Of a stretch of DNA of 64,000 nt, positions 10,101-21,559 are shown piece by piece. The DNA is from Isochrysis galbana (taxonomy: Eukaryota; Haptophyta; Isochrysidales; Isochrysidaceae), in contig CM030938.1 of the NCBI GenBank assembly GCA_018136815.1, positions 4,669,724 to 4,733,723 on the forward strand, read 5' to 3'. Both the position numbers and the translations under genes were made by a program. Every line of letters starts with the position of its first letter. Position 1 is the first letter of the stretch. The notes below the pieces were generated by a model. That model made no database searches. It had not been told where the DNA came from and saw only the letters and a program-made list of their open reading frames with translations.

Positions 10101-13041
10101 TGATCCGGCGACAATGCGGATGTGTCAAGCTCGATGGTGGCGCCCTTGGGCGAAGTGTGGCCCTGGAGCACCAAGGGCGCCAGGCGGAGGGAGTCCACCC
10201 TTTCCGCCGGTGCGGAGGCGAGCGTGAACATGCCTCGGCCGACTGACAATGCCATTGCGCGGCGACAGGCCAGCGCGAGGCGGCCCTGCTGCTCGTACGC
10301 GGCGTCGTGCTCGGCGGCCTCTCGCGAGCCCGCCGAGCTAAGGAGCGAAATGGGCCGGGAAGAGCAAAGCAAGCGCCTCACCTACGGGCAGGTTGCAGCA
10401 GCAGCGCTCGGAGTGCGTGCCAGCCGCGGCAGGCTGGACAGCGGTCGTCCATAATGGGCAGAGTTGGGCCGTGGCTGGACGTGCCGTAATGTGGTGGCCC
10501 TGTCCGTCTCAGTTGCGGCGCACCTCCACGAGCCGGAGGTCGCGGCGGAAGCGCAGCCCGGCAGCGGCAATCACCGCCAGCATTCCGTCGGGATCGTCCT
10601 GAGGAGAAGGAGCTGGAGTGCCTGCAGGGGGAAGCGTCACCGGCGCCGCGCGGGGTGCAGCACGGAACGTGCGTGCCAGATCTTCGCGCCCAATGAGCGC
10701 GAGCGCCGCCTCCGGCCAATCGGCGGGAGCGGCGTGACGACATGCGCGAATCGCCTCACGGAGAGGCATCGCCACGCCCAGCGGGAGCGCGTCGAGCAGC
10801 TTGGCACTGATGCCGTTTTTGGCCATGGCGAGGACGGCGCGCTCGGCAGCTGGCGGGGGAGGGGCGCAGCCGGCAGCCGTGGCGGTGGGTGGCATCGTCC
10901 CATCCGGCGACATGGGTGCCAGGGGCGCTGCTAACGTCTCCTCGTAGCATCTCGAAATGGCGCCGGCGAGCGCGAGGGCGGAGTTGCTTCCTTGGGCTCC
11001 TTTGTGGACCGCACTCACGAAGAGAGGCTGCGGCGGGCTGGCGGCCCCTACCCCATGAGGAGATGAAAGGGCGCGCGCCGCCGCCGCGAAGACGTCGAAT
11101 GGCACATCGGTCGGCACGTCGTTGCGCGCCGACCCTGGTAATGTGCTATTGGGCCGTGGCGAGCTTCCCATGCACGATGGGGCCAGCACATCACTGAGAC
11201 CGGTGGATCTGATCGAGCCCGAGCCCGCGATGGGCAGCGCACCACTCGCGTCACGCGCGTAGTGCTCGCAGTGCCGTGTCCTAGCCCGGAAGGCAAGAGT
11301 GTAGCGTGACACAGAGCAATGGCGCATTGCACGTTTGCTACACTTCAACGCGACGTGCATGCGCCTAGGACGATGGATGGCAAGGGAGGGGCGCGATTGA
11401 CCGTCGGGTTAGGAAGGCATACCTGCCGAGTGCCGCGGCGAGATGCGCGAGCGTCTCTCCAAGAGGAGAGAGGAGCGGCCAGGCGAGAGTGTCCAGCTTG
11501 AGCGACTCATACAAGGCGTGAAGAAGCAAATGAGCCTGGCGGGGAGGCGGATAAACGGGCCGTCAGTGAGCTTCTCGCGCATAGGCGTGGCGCGTCGAGC
11601 CGTCGGCCACGCGTCGACGCCGCATGAGGGAGGGGGGGCGGAGGCACCTGTTCGGCATGGGTCGCGGAAGGCGGCGGCGGTGCAGGCAGCCGTCGGCGCT
11701 GCGGCACCGCGGCAGCCAGGCCATGCACAGACGCCGCAGACGAGAGTCGGGTGTGGAGACGACTGCGGCAAAGAAGGGCAGAGCGGGCGGGGAGGGAGCA
11801 TCGTCGTTATGTGCGATTTACAGCAGACAGAGGCTCGAGCGTTGCGGTAGGCGAGCAGTGCGTGCGAGTTGTGAACCTGCTAAGCATCCGATCCCACGGC
11901 GACGTCAACGCTGGAGACGGACCGGGCGGCACAACCCCAAGCCAGCGCCAGAAAGCCGTGGTGAATAGGTGCCACGGGTGGGATGACGGTGCACCGGTGC
12001 CAGCAGGTGCCTCGCAAAGCTTGCCCGCATGCAACTGGCTCAAACGCATGGTCTCCTCGCTAATGAGCGCAACGAGGCTTGCGTGCGCAGTCGTGCCAAG
12101 AGGCGTGAGGGCAGAAAGGCAGAGGTGGGAGAGCTCGTCGTTGGAAGGGAGCGGAAGGTGGGTGGGAAGTGCTGCAAGGGCGTCGGAAAGCGCAGCGGCG
12201 GCGGCGCTGTAAGTCGTAAACCCAGCAGACGCTGGCGGAAGCATGGATGGGATCGAGAGGAGTGGGTGGATCTTGCAGCCGCTAATCACGAATAGATTGA
12301 GCGTTCCAGCTGAAGGTTGGGGGTGGGGGTGGGGGGTCGACAACAAGTGGCAAGTCGGCGCACAAGGTTTGCGACCGAAATGCTTTGCACACCTGTGTCC
12401 AGACACGCGACCTGCGGGAAGGCGGCTGAAGTAGCGCTACGGACAACCGGTTGGGCTGCACGACGGGACGTTGTTAGGTCACGCGAAGTGACGCTCGGCT
12501 GCAGTGGCACACGCGCAGGGTCGACACCGACTACATGTGGTGTGCATCACGAGGTCGCGACCCGCCACATCGCCTTGGGAATTGCCCACCTGCAACCGCT
12601 GGGCAAGAGCCGCAGCTCCGAGAAGGCAGCGTCGACGCCTTGCTCCGGGCGGCTTCCATCGTGTGGGCGGGGATGCCCACGCGGTACACCTGCAGTATCC
12701 CCAACATCGACTATGCGAATTCATGCAAGGCGGAAGGTAAGGGTCGGGCACGTGGCCACACACCGGACGCCACGGCGGTGCCAGTGTCGCATCATGGCCC
12801 GCTTGGGGCACAATGGCCTCGCCATACACTCGCGTCTCCGTGTGACCCGAAGCCGCACCTGCACTAGGCAGAGGTATGCCGCCGAATCGGACGCACAGAG
12901 GATAAAGGCGTCCTCCGCCTGCTGCCGGGCGGCTGACTGCCAGGCCAGGCAGAGCCGCATCTGATGGGGCTTGGCCTCGCTGCGGCCACTCGTCGGAGCG
13001 CTCGGCAGCTCCTCGGGGTCCTGGGTGCCCGCAGTGGTCAA
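7125..13041 (-). CDS. ANAPC1: Anaphase-promoting complex subunit 1 (APC1), multi-exon; N-terminal end uncertain
   Basis: APC1 is the largest scaffold of the APC/C ubiquitin ligase, which degrades cyclins and securin. Successive minus-strand frames carry its landmarks in order: LYESLKLDTLAW (about 11.5 kb); DALPLGVAMPLREAIRACR and ALALIGREDLAR, then LRFRRDLRLVEVRR (10.9-10.5 kb); MALSVGRGMF and FHNGCASALRLAP with YAGFLLGLGLQGHL (10.3-9.9 kb); CLHIPALHPPSFTELE (9.7 kb). The PC repeats follow: ESYSLAAGLSLGFIALGRG, VDVTAAGATLALGL and ARNLILWHDIRPTSVWLES (9.4-8.8 kb), then AIAIAIGLLFLGGGRLTLG and DNRYHLQAFRHLYVLAAE (8.4-8.1 kb). The C-terminal exon reads from 8057 to 7125 with VLYECLTNETPDLIPAY. 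One intron is clear (8141-8058, GT-AG). Upstream of about 11.8 kb the frames are weaker, and the start codon is a guess. The long Ala/Pro-rich linkers are unusual. Confidence 0.85.
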
Positions 13042-13049
13042 GACCCAAA

Positions 13050-14590
13050 CGGCGTGTTCAGAGCGTGCTTCAGAGTAGGTAACGATGAGTGGTAGCGATG
13101 AACGGAAAGCTGCCAGGATGGAGTCGGACCATGGCGCGTCTGCAATGACCGAGTGTCCCTACCGCACGCATGGCGATCATGACAGCCGGGGATGAGCGGG
13201 CGGCGGCGTTATTTGTTGCTGGCGGCAGCTGGTGGCTACCAAGAGGCTACGTTGGTGGGAAAAGGCCACGCCGAGAACATATCAGAGTACGGAGGCGCCA
13301 GACGCCCCTAGCTGCGGCTCACATGATCAAGTGGATGCCGCACATAGAAGAGAGACGGCACGAGCGCGCCCTGCGCCGCTGCCTGCGCCGTGGCTGCCGC
13401 CCGCTCCTTCTCGATCAGCACACCCTGTGCGAGCGGCCAAATCTCTGCAGGATTGTGTGGATCAGGTATTTGTGAGATCAGCAGCAATGCTTGTCAGAGG
13501 TGCCGACTTTGTGCTGGCGCCGTCCGCTCTATGGCACGTTCAGCCCCGCCTTGGCGACAGCCCAATTCCCCCTCGCAAAAGGGCGTCATTCCGTACTCCC
13601 TCTGACACAATGTTGCGGGAGTGTACCACATGGTGCGTTCTCCGGACCTGTACTCCCTTGGCCCTCACCCCATGACCTGCGCCCGTGTCGAGCGTTTTTG
13701 CATCCAGCCCCCGACATTCCCCTATCATTTTCAATCCCTATTCTACAACTCCCTATAACACCCGTCGGCACGTCTCTCCGTCTGTCTCCCCTCGGCAGGC
13801 ACCGGCCCTCGCTCGCTCTCTGTGATCCACACTAGCTCCCACTTGCTCGCTGACGCATACATAGGTTCCCCTGTCTCCCTTTTAGCACGCTTCAGCCCTG
13901 CGGCTCTCCACGCCCCACCCCTGCCCCCCTTGGGCGCAGCACCCTGGCTCTTCTTCCTCACGCCCCCTGGCTCTCCCTGGTACTGTATGGCGCCCGCTGC
14001 TCCTCTGTTCTCCCTCAGTGGCTCCATCCCATTCCTGCATCTTCCTCGAAAGCCTCATCCCCCCCCCCCCGCCTCCGCCACTCCATTCCCTCGCGTGAGC
14101 CCCCCTCCCCCACCCGCAAATCCGTGGCTCTCGAACCCAAGCCCTCCCGCGTGGCCCCCTGGAGGCTCGCTGTCCCCCCCCCGCCTTTGGCTCTTGCCCC
14201 CAACGCGCGAACCCCCACCGTGACTTCCTAGACGCTCGCTGGCCCCACTGGAAGCCCGCTGGCCCCGATGGACGCCCCAGCTGCCCGCGTCCCGCCCCCT
14301 CCCCCCCCTTCCTCGCCTCTTGAAGCTCGCTCCTCTCACCCTTTGTGTCTCCTTCGAGCGCCATCTCGTGGAGAGTGCCGTCTTCGTGGAGCACACTGAG
14401 CCTTCGAGAATGGAGGCTCCAGAGTGAGGAGGTGGAGAGCGCTAGGCGAGTCCCCTCATGACGGCGAGCCACCACTGCCTGAGAGAGAGACCAGAGTGCC
14501 ATTGAAGGGAGGGGAGGGGGGGGGGGAGGGGGAGGGAGGGAGGGAGTGATGTGGGGTGTGTGGGAGAGAGAGGGAGAGGGAGGGAGGGAG
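13050..14590. other. Intergenic upstream of APC1, no supported gene
   Basis: Only Pro-rich or Gly-rich shadow ORFs. The APC1 promoter should lie in the left part. At the right end the sequence grades into G-rich and then (GA)n DNA. Confidence 0.35.
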
Positions 14591-14599
14591 GGAGGGGGG

Positions 14600-14604
14600 G
14601 GGGG

Positions 14605-14673
<69 letters not shown>

Positions 14674-14725
14674 GGGGAGAGAGAGAGAGAGATAGAAGAG
14701 AGAGAGAGAGAGATGAGAGAGGGCG
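14600..14725 (+). repeat. (GA)n microsatellite
   Basis: Long uninterrupted GA dinucleotide tract after a poly-G run, with small interruptions to about 14715. The Arg/Glu and Ser/Leu ORFs across it are artefacts. Confidence 0.95.
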
Positions 14726-15480
14726 GGGGGGCGAGAAGGAAGGAGGGGAGGGGGGGGAGCTCCGTCCGGGGCGCCTCTCGGACAGCCTCCAGCAGAACGA
14801 ATATCATGCCCCTAACACAGAAGAAATGCACGAGGGTCAGCAGAGGTTCGATCGTATTTCGAACGAGCTCATGACATTCACAATATTTAGGCTGAAATTC
14901 ACATAACGAGGAGGCGGGGTTCGAAGGCTGGTCGTTGGTTTCGCCCCCCCCCCCACCGCGTTCGGCGCGAGAGGGGAGCGGCAGGTGGGTGGCGGGAGCG
15001 GCCGAGCGGCGCAAAAAATCTATGTCTGAAAAGAAAATTAAATTAAAGTTAAAATGTTATATCCTAGCCAACCCCACTAGCTAATTGGACACAACTTTTC
15101 AGCCCCGGACTCCCGCCATGCCTGGCGAGCCAGGTGTCCGAGTGGTACCGGGGGGGGGGGGGGCATTGCCCCCTCCCCTCGATATTTGTCCTCCCCCCAG
15201 TGCAAGCACCGACCCTACGCACCCCAGCACACCCTCTCCTCGAGGCCACGTTGGGGGAAAACCCCTTTCGGGTAAAACAACGCAGGGGGGGGGGGCACTC
15301 GTGAGTTTAGGGGCCTAGAGCGCTAATCTCCATCGCCCGAGCGAGTGGCCGCGGCGAGCCGCGGCCCTTCCCTCCTGGCTCTGGCGCCCCCGTCTTCTCT
15401 TACCCAACTAGGTCTAGAAGACACGTAAACACCGGAGGGGAGAGCTGCCGCTCCCCCCTCCCCTCCCTCTTCCCTTTTCC
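14726..15480. other. Intergenic with repeat fragments
   Basis: The 15057-15080 stretch (TATATCCTAGCCAAC, then CCCACTAGCTAAT) is shared in part with 16125-16140 and 23270-23295, just before hairpin-type element ends. No supported gene. Confidence 0.35.
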
Positions 15481-15489
15481 TCCTCTCTT

Positions 15490-15918
15490 CCCTGCGGCGG
15501 GGGCCCATGGCGCGCGCCTGCGGCCCCTCTTCAGGTCCCCAGGTGGCCTGCAGGGGCCTGGGAGCACAGCTCAGGGGGCAGGTGACAGGTGAGGCTGGGG
15601 CATGGCCCTGGCCCCACCTGCCTCTCCCTCGCTGGCGCTCCGCTCCCCTGCAAGTCGACTGGAGCTGGCTGGGGGGTCCTGAACAGGGGGGCCCAGGGGG
15701 AGGAGGGGCTGGTCAGAGGGATGGGCTGGCCACGACAGGCCAGGGCGGGCGAATCAGGCGTGCCTGTGGGGAGAGGGATGGGTCAGCAGGGCTGTGTGCT
15801 CCTAGCAGGCCATCAGGCGTGCCAGGAGAGCGGGTGGTTCTTCCCCCATGGCAGGGGAGGAGTGGAGAGAGAGGGGGGCTCGTGCCCCGCCATGAGTGAA
15901 CCAAGTATTAACTTAGTT
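15490..15918. mobile_element. Two overlapping element ends: family D leader (+) and family C-prime hairpin end (-)
   Basis: On the plus strand ATGGCGCGCGCC at 15507 and the following ~150 bases match the family D copies near 5927 and 35270. On the minus strand AACTAAGT TAAT ACTTGGTT (15918-15899) forms an 8-bp stem with one G.U pair, followed by ATGGCGGGGCACGAGCC from 15893. The minus-strand end matches 16143-16270. The ORFs are Gly/Pro-rich and interrupted. Confidence 0.55.
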
Positions 15919-16142
15919 GATATGTCTGAAAAGAAAAATCACAAGGAGGGATTATATACACTTATACTTATACCGCTGCTGCGCACTGCGCTACTGCCAC
16001 TAGCCTCTAGCTCTAGCCTGCTAGCCTGCTAGCCTGCGAGCCTGTTCGGCACCTAGCACCTAGATGGGAGATGTGTATTCACAGTACTTGGGCGAAGGCC
16101 AAATATAAATAATATTTAATATTATATCCTAGCCAACGCCCC
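15919..16142. other. AT-richer spacer between element copies, no gene
   Basis: Contains short tandem words around CTAGCCTG (about 16010-16045), and TATATCCTAGCCAAC just before the next hairpin. Confidence 0.4.
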
Positions 16143-16335
16143 AACTAAGTTTTTATACTTGGTTGACCCATGGGGGGGGCACGAGCCTCCCCTCTCTCCA
16201 CTCCTCCCCTGCCATGGGGGAGGAACCACCCGTCCTCTTGGCACGCCTGATGGCTTGCCATGAGGCCACTGCCCTACTGACCCACTCCCTTCCCCACGGG
16301 CTCGCCCCATTCGCCCATCCTGGCCCCTCAGAACA
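16143..16335 (+). mobile_element. Family C-prime element 5-prime end
   Basis: AACTAAGT TTTTAT ACTTGGTT (16143-16162) is an 8-bp stem with one G.U pair. ATGGGGGGGGCACGAGCC starts at 16170. The stretch 16190-16275 (CTCTCTCCACTCCTCCCCTG...) recurs at 15900-15790 (inverted) and 34930-35040 (direct). It is cut at about 16333 by the next hairpin element. Confidence 0.6.
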
Positions 16336-16860
16336 ACTAAGTTTATACTTGGTCGCCATGGAGCGCGCCGACGCGCCCCCTCTCTCTTTCGGGCACCCCA
16401 CCGCGGGCGCCCCTCCAGTGCCCATGGAGCAGTCGCAGGCGAAGCGACCGCGTCCTCCCGCGGAGGCCGAGCAGGTGAGCGCGATCCTCGTCGCGCCACA
16501 CGGCCAGTGGCCCCGGCCACACCACCTCCAGCAGCCATGCTGGCCCCCCCCATGGAGGACCACAGGCTGCAGGCCACAACCAGCACACACCAGACAAGAA
16601 TCAACAGAGATCCATTGGGCATGCCTCATGGCAGAGGCCTCACTCACCCTGGTGACGGCCGCGCCGCCTCGGCGGCGCGGCCCGAGACCGGGTGGCCCTT
16701 ATGGGCACAAATCTCACACTACAACAGATACGCACAACAACAAGCCACAGCAACACCCGGCAAGCCAGTTGAGGCAGGCGGCAGAGCCAGGGACGGGCTC
16801 TGCTGGTCTGCAGGGAACAGGGCTCTCCCTGTTCCCTGCTTCTGTGCCGGGTGGGGAGGC
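16336..16860 (+). mobile_element. Family C element, hairpin plus MERADAPP start, decayed
   Basis: ACTAAGT TTAT ACTTGGT (16336-16353), then CGCC and ATGGAGCGCGCC at 16358. The ORF begins MERADAPPLSFGHP. Segments match the copy at 59122-59715, including GCGCGGCCCGAGACCGGGTGG near 16675. The frame is broken after ~60 codons. It directly abuts the C-prime end and is followed by a B-type end on the opposite strand. Confidence 0.6.
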
Positions 16861-16879
16861 GAGGGAGGCAGGATCATGT

Positions 16880-17033
16880 CGACGTCGCTGTCGGTCAGCG
16901 GGGCGGCCTGTGAGCGCTTCGGCTCCGGCGGCTTGGGGCGGCCCCTGTGGGGCGTCGTGGCGTCGTGACGGCGGAGGGCTGGGGATCAGGACCGGTCGGC
17001 GCACGCTCCATCGCTCGAACTATAACAATAGTT
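16880..17033 (-). mobile_element. Family B element 5-prime end, inverted copy
   Basis: Minus strand: AACTAT TGTT ATAGTT (17033-17018), then ATGGAGCGTGCG at 17011. The downstream sequence matches the start of the 23.8-kb element (GCCGCCCCAAGCCGCCGGAG, then AGCGACGTCGACATGATCCT). Small indels break the reading frame. Confidence 0.65.
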
Positions 17034-17927
17034 TTTGATCATTATATTAATATTAGCTCAGAATCTTCGAATCTTCAGATTTTTGTATGGGGATGTCAAC
17101 GGTTGGGGATTGGGAGAGTCAAGGTTTCGTCTCTAGCGATGGGGGAGCGTGAGAGTTTTTCTTGTTGTGTGCCTAGCTAGTGTTGTGTGTTGTGTGAGTG
17201 TGAGTGTGTGAGTGCTCAAGGACCGAGAAGCCCTTCGACCTTCGACGGCAACGGAGCCCTTACCCTTTCCTCGAGATGGGGGTATGCTTGGCTCCGGCCA
17301 GAGTTTCGAGAATTTTTTTCGAAATAAGGGGGGCCAATCGCAATCAAAACTTTTTACCGAAATAAAGGTCGATATGGCGCTGACGAAGCGAAATAAGCCC
17401 CCCCCCAGCCCGCTCCCCGCTCCCCCCCCCCCCCCCCCCGCCCGCCCGGGGCCGCGCGCCGCGCCTTGGCGCGCTTCCGGACATCCAAGCGCAAGCGCAA
17501 AACCGACAACGACGAGGATGAGGATGATGATGATGACATGATGACGCCCTTGACCCTTGAGGGCTCAGGGCATCCCTCCGACCCCCCAAGCTCTCGTCGC
17601 AGGAGGTTGGTCTCCACTCAGCATCCGAGACCGGGGATGGCCGCGCGGCAACGCATCGGGGCCCGGGGCCCGCCGCGGCGACGCTTAAGCAAATTCCGAT
17701 TCGAAATTAGGCCGAAATTAGACCCCTCGAAGCTCGAAATTTGCTCCAACCTCATCGAAATTTCGAATCGAAATAAGGGTGGGTTTGGATCGAAACTGTG
17801 GCCGGAGCCAAGGGTATGCGCGGTTGGCGCATGGCTCGTCCGGTATATGTGGCTAGGGATGCTTATATGTGGCTAGGGATGCTAGCAAACAAGATGTCCT
17901 ACGTCCTACGACGCTATAAGTTCTAAC
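17034..17927. other. Intergenic with retroelement 3-prime-end remnant
   Basis: AATCTTCAGATTTTT near 17070 resembles the LINE 3-prime terminus. Farther right are a C-run and an acidic ORF (17466-17876) with Asp repeats that I do not support as a gene. TCCTACGTCCTACGACG at about 17896 resembles the GTCCTAC words at 4.4 kb. Confidence 0.35.
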
Positions 17928-19691
17928 GTGCAGTGCGAGTACGAGCGCAATGTCCTCGACATGAACTCGTTATCTTCGGTTAGGCTCCCAAAGATTCCAG
18001 AATCCCGAAAGGGTCTTCCCCCCCCCCGGGTCGTCTGCGGCTTGTCTCCTCTACTAGACGACGACGGCCGAACACTAGCGATGGGCAACTCGTGCCTCAA
18101 ATCTATGAGAATCAGTATTGACGATTGGGGTTCCTACGACAAGGCGCTGAAGTACAGTTCCGCCGGCCCAGCTAACACACCCTTTGTGGCCTACACGCCA
18201 GACACGCAGCAGACGCACCGCCGAGCCCGATCGAAGCATCCCGAGGCCAACGATACAACACTCGGGAGACTCAGCCCACGCAAACTGGAGCATGAGTTCA
18301 GCGGAGAAGCAACATCGCTCATGCTTGATACCTTAGATACCACTTCCACACACCTCGCCGATTACGCCCCTGGCAACGATGACGCGTCGGAGTCAGAGGA
18401 GCTCACATGCCACAATGGTCACTGCAAGGACCACATGCTCCTATACGAAACTGACCTTGAGATTGAGGCACTGCGCACGCATAACCTTGGGCTAGAGGAA
18501 GAGAAGCGGCAGCTCAAACAAGATATCTATCAACTCGAGGCGCAGCTGCGGCCACAGGCTGTGGCTGCAGCGGAGCACCCACGCCGACAACGCCTAGGAG
18601 AGGAAGGGCTTCATCATCAACCCGAGACGGCACACCAGCAGAAGGCCGAAACTGAAACTGAGTGCCTGCGCCGACAACTCACGGAGAAGGAGGAAATGAG
18701 ATCCCATCAATTGGAGGTTGAGCCCGTCGAGCTGGTCTTGGCCTCAGAGGAGGGCCTGGGCCGACAGCGTGAAGTTGAAGAGAACTCTTTCCAATTTGAA
18801 GTGGAGCGACTGCAATGGGACGAGGCCGATGCGGAGCTCCCGCACCTTCAGTTGAAAGAGAAAGCAATGCTCTTGCATCAGATGGAGGCAGAGCTCGCAG
18901 AAGCGGACCACCAAGAAGAGCCTCGCATCACTGAGGCCGATCGCAAAAGGAATGATGAACGGCTGCGTCAGCAGCACCGCCAACTCGAAGAGGAAAGGGA
19001 GCGACAGCAATCAGAGGCCGACAAGCGCACGCGCCAACTCAAGTTGGATGGGGAGCGCCAGCGTCAAGGCGAAGCTGAGCGTGAATACGCTCGCCGCCAG
19101 CCCCTACTGCACCCCGAGGCAGGAGAGAGCAAAATAATTGATGAAAGCAGGCGCGAACAGCAGCGTTGTCTTGAAGAAGAACAGCGGCACCGTCTAGAAG
19201 AAGAACAGCGGCGCCGTCTAGCTCTAGAAGAAGAACAGCGGCGCCACCCTCTAGAAGAAGAACCTCGGCGCCGTCTAGCTCTAGATGAAGAAGAGCGGCG
19301 CCGTCGTCTTGAAGTAGAACAGCGGCGCTATCGTCTTGAAGAAGAACAGCGGCGCCGTCGAGAAGAAGAACAGCGTCTCCGTCTAGCCCTAGAAGAAGTA
19401 CAGCGGCGCCGTCTAGCTCTAGAAGAAATACAGCAGCGCCGTCGTCTTGAAGAAGAACAGCAGCGCCGTCGTCTTGAAGAAGAACAGCGGCGCCGTCGTC
19501 TTGAAGAAGAACAGTGGCGCCGTCTAGAAGAAGAAGAACGGCGCCGTCTAGCTCTAGAAGAAGAACAGCGGCGTCGTCTAGCTCTAGAAGAACAACAGCG
19601 GCGCCTTCTAGAAGAAGACAAGCGGCGCCGTCTAGCTCTAGAAGAAGAACAGCGGCGCCGTCTAAGAGAACTACTGCGGCGCCGTCTATGA
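17928..19691 (+). CDS. Glu/Arg-rich coiled-coil protein (trichohyalin-like repeats)
   Basis: 587-residue open frame. The first ~150 residues are non-repetitive and soluble. From about residue 170 the composition is heptad-like and strongly charged. From about 19150 the DNA is an imperfect repeat coding for units such as EEEQRRRRL and LALEEEQRRR. Such sequences form long single alpha-helices or coiled coils in cytoskeletal or cross-linking proteins; the exact role cannot be told. TGA at 19689 interrupts a repeat unit, and the same frame continues as EEQRHRLEEDKERHQ for about 50 more codons before a TAG. The assembly may therefore carry an error, or the repeat was recently truncated. The antisense frame (19863-19039) is an artefact of the repeat. 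Confidence 0.6.
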   Translation: MQCEYERNVLDMNSLSSVRLPKIPESRKGLPPPRVVCGLSPLLDDDGRTLAMGNSCLKSMRISIDDWGSYDKALKYSSAGPANTPFVAYTPDTQQTHRRARSKHPEANDTTLGRLSPRKLEHEFSGEATSLMLDTLDTTSTHLADYAPGNDDASESEELTCHNGHCKDHMLLYETDLEIEALRTHNLGLEEEKRQLKQDIYQLEAQLRPQAVAAAEHPRRQRLGEEGLHHQPETAHQQKAETETECLRRQLTEKEEMRSHQLEVEPVELVLASEEGLGRQREVEENSFQFEVERLQWDEADAELPHLQLKEKAMLLHQMEAELAEADHQEEPRITEADRKRNDERLRQQHRQLEEERERQQSEADKRTRQLKLDGERQRQGEAEREYARRQPLLHPEAGESKIIDESRREQQRCLEEEQRHRLEEEQRRRLALEEEQRRHPLEEEPRRRLALDEEERRRRLEVEQRRYRLEEEQRRRREEEQRLRLALEEVQRRRLALEEIQQRRRLEEEQQRRRLEEEQRRRRLEEEQWRRLEEEERRRLALEEEQRRRLALEEQQRRLLEEDKRRRLALEEEQRRRLRELLRRRL

Positions 19692-20690
19692 GAAGAACAG
19701 CGGCACCGTCTAGAAGAAGACAAAGAGCGTCACCAATCAAGTGCATTCTTCGGTTCGCCTTCATCACCGTCCATCCAGGGAGTGTGTAAGACCGCAGATC
19801 AAGTGTGCAAGTTTGCTGGACGGGAAAGGTCGCTGTAGTGTGGGACAAGGCCAACCAGGGCATATGTTACCGCAGCTTGATCACGGAATGCAAAGGGTAA
19901 TACACTCATGCGCACGTTCCTGGAACCCTTGAACGGCCTTGTGACAAGCTGGTGGTGTTCTTAAATCCTTTGTGCTAGTTGATCAGCTATCAGCGAGAAG
20001 TATCTACAACAACTACCCAAGAACCCAAGATATTCCGCCCAAATACGAATGTGCTTGACTGCGCCGACTTGTATTCATGAAGACATTCAATTGATTGATG
20101 ATGCCTCATGCGTGCCGCATGGCCGCAACCATCTTTGCGACTGTTGACAGCTGCCTCAACATCATTTTTGCAGCGCGGCCGGCGTGTGTACTCCGTTGCC
20201 TGCCACGTGTGTTGGTGAAGCACTATGGCTCACCATTGCGCACGGCCTGTAATACTACATATTACTCCGCTCATACAACATACACATACATGCAACATGC
20301 ACGTATAGATATGGATATAGACCGCCTCGCCAACAAGCTCTGAGTAACACGCTTGTGTTTCACCACCCAATCCCAATGTGCGCTAGGCGGCTCGCTTGGG
20401 ACGATGAGCAACCATCAACAATACATATGATAAACCTTTTAATATTCTCACCGCACACGCGGCCGTGGACCCTCTGCTTTCTTTTCACGCAGCAAAAACT
20501 TTCTACACCCCCACTCCCTCGGCCCCGGCCCTTCTTACTTAGGACCTAACAATGGTTGTGCCGGCAACTTTCCGAGCAACTTTGGGGTGTTTGAGCGTGC
20601 GAGCAAGCGAGCAACTCACGAGTAACTTCAAGGGCTACAAGGTAGCTTTGAGCAGGGGTGTATTGTCTTAATTTTTTATATCCATTTCAC
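19692..20690. other. Intergenic, no supported gene
   Basis: The left 60-150 bases continue the coiled-coil repeat out of the annotated CDS. The rest is AT-richer, with only short ORFs. Confidence 0.35.
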
Positions 20691-21559
20691 GGGGGCATTT
20701 GTAAAAAAATAACCAAACCTGAGGTTGCAGCCTCTGCCGCGGTTGCCTGGAGCTGTGAGCTAGCCACGACAGGCCAGGAGGACGAGCGATCGATCCAGGC
20801 GAGCTTGTGGGGGGCTGTGGCCCCATAGGACTCTTCCCTTTTGGGGCCGGCTGTGCTGCCTCCGCGTACGAGCGCTGGGTTGTTGGAGCAAAGTTGGAAG
20901 CCCGGAACCCGGAAGGCTCCTTGAATTGTTTGTTGAGTGAAGTGCCCGCCCACTAGGGGTGCACCGATGGTAGGAGTGGCCGTCGTGGGGGTGACAGCAG
21001 TGCTGCCACCCACCACAGGGAGTCCTTGGTCCAGAGGCAGGGCGGGGGAGCTGATCGGGAGGGCCTTGCTCTGGTGTTAGGGGTATGTGCAGGGAACAGG
21101 ACTTGGCTTGTTCCCTGCTTGGGTGCGTGCTTGGAGGGCGGTGGCGATGATGCTATCTCGACGTCGTTGTCAGGCGGTGCTGAGGCCTGCGAGCGTTTGG
21201 GCTCCAGCGGCGTGGAGGCGGCCCTGTTGGGGCGTGCGCGACGGGAGTGCCACGAGCCGCAGCCATGTATGCCGGCAGCTCTACGAGGAGGTGATCTGGG
21301 TAGCGCGCCTCTGCTCCCGCTCCATCTAGGGGGGATTGGGGGGAGGGGGGAAGGGGTCTCCGGGCGGAGAGGCGGGGGCGCGGGGCGGGGCGCTCTGATT
21401 TCGCGCCACGGGTTCGCGCGCTCCCCCTCCCCCCCTGCTTCCCCGCCCCCCCCCCTTGGTATCGCATCTTCAGCCCCCTCACCCCCCCAAATTTCGAGAA
21501 ATTTCGAACGAAATTTCTCCCGGCGAACACCCCCCAAACTTCGAAAGAAATTTTCGAAA

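Noticed and set aside
19039..19863. 274-residue minus ORF of LLLDGAAV repeats
   Set aside because: It is the exact antisense of the coiled-coil repeat; the plus strand has the more plausible charged helix.
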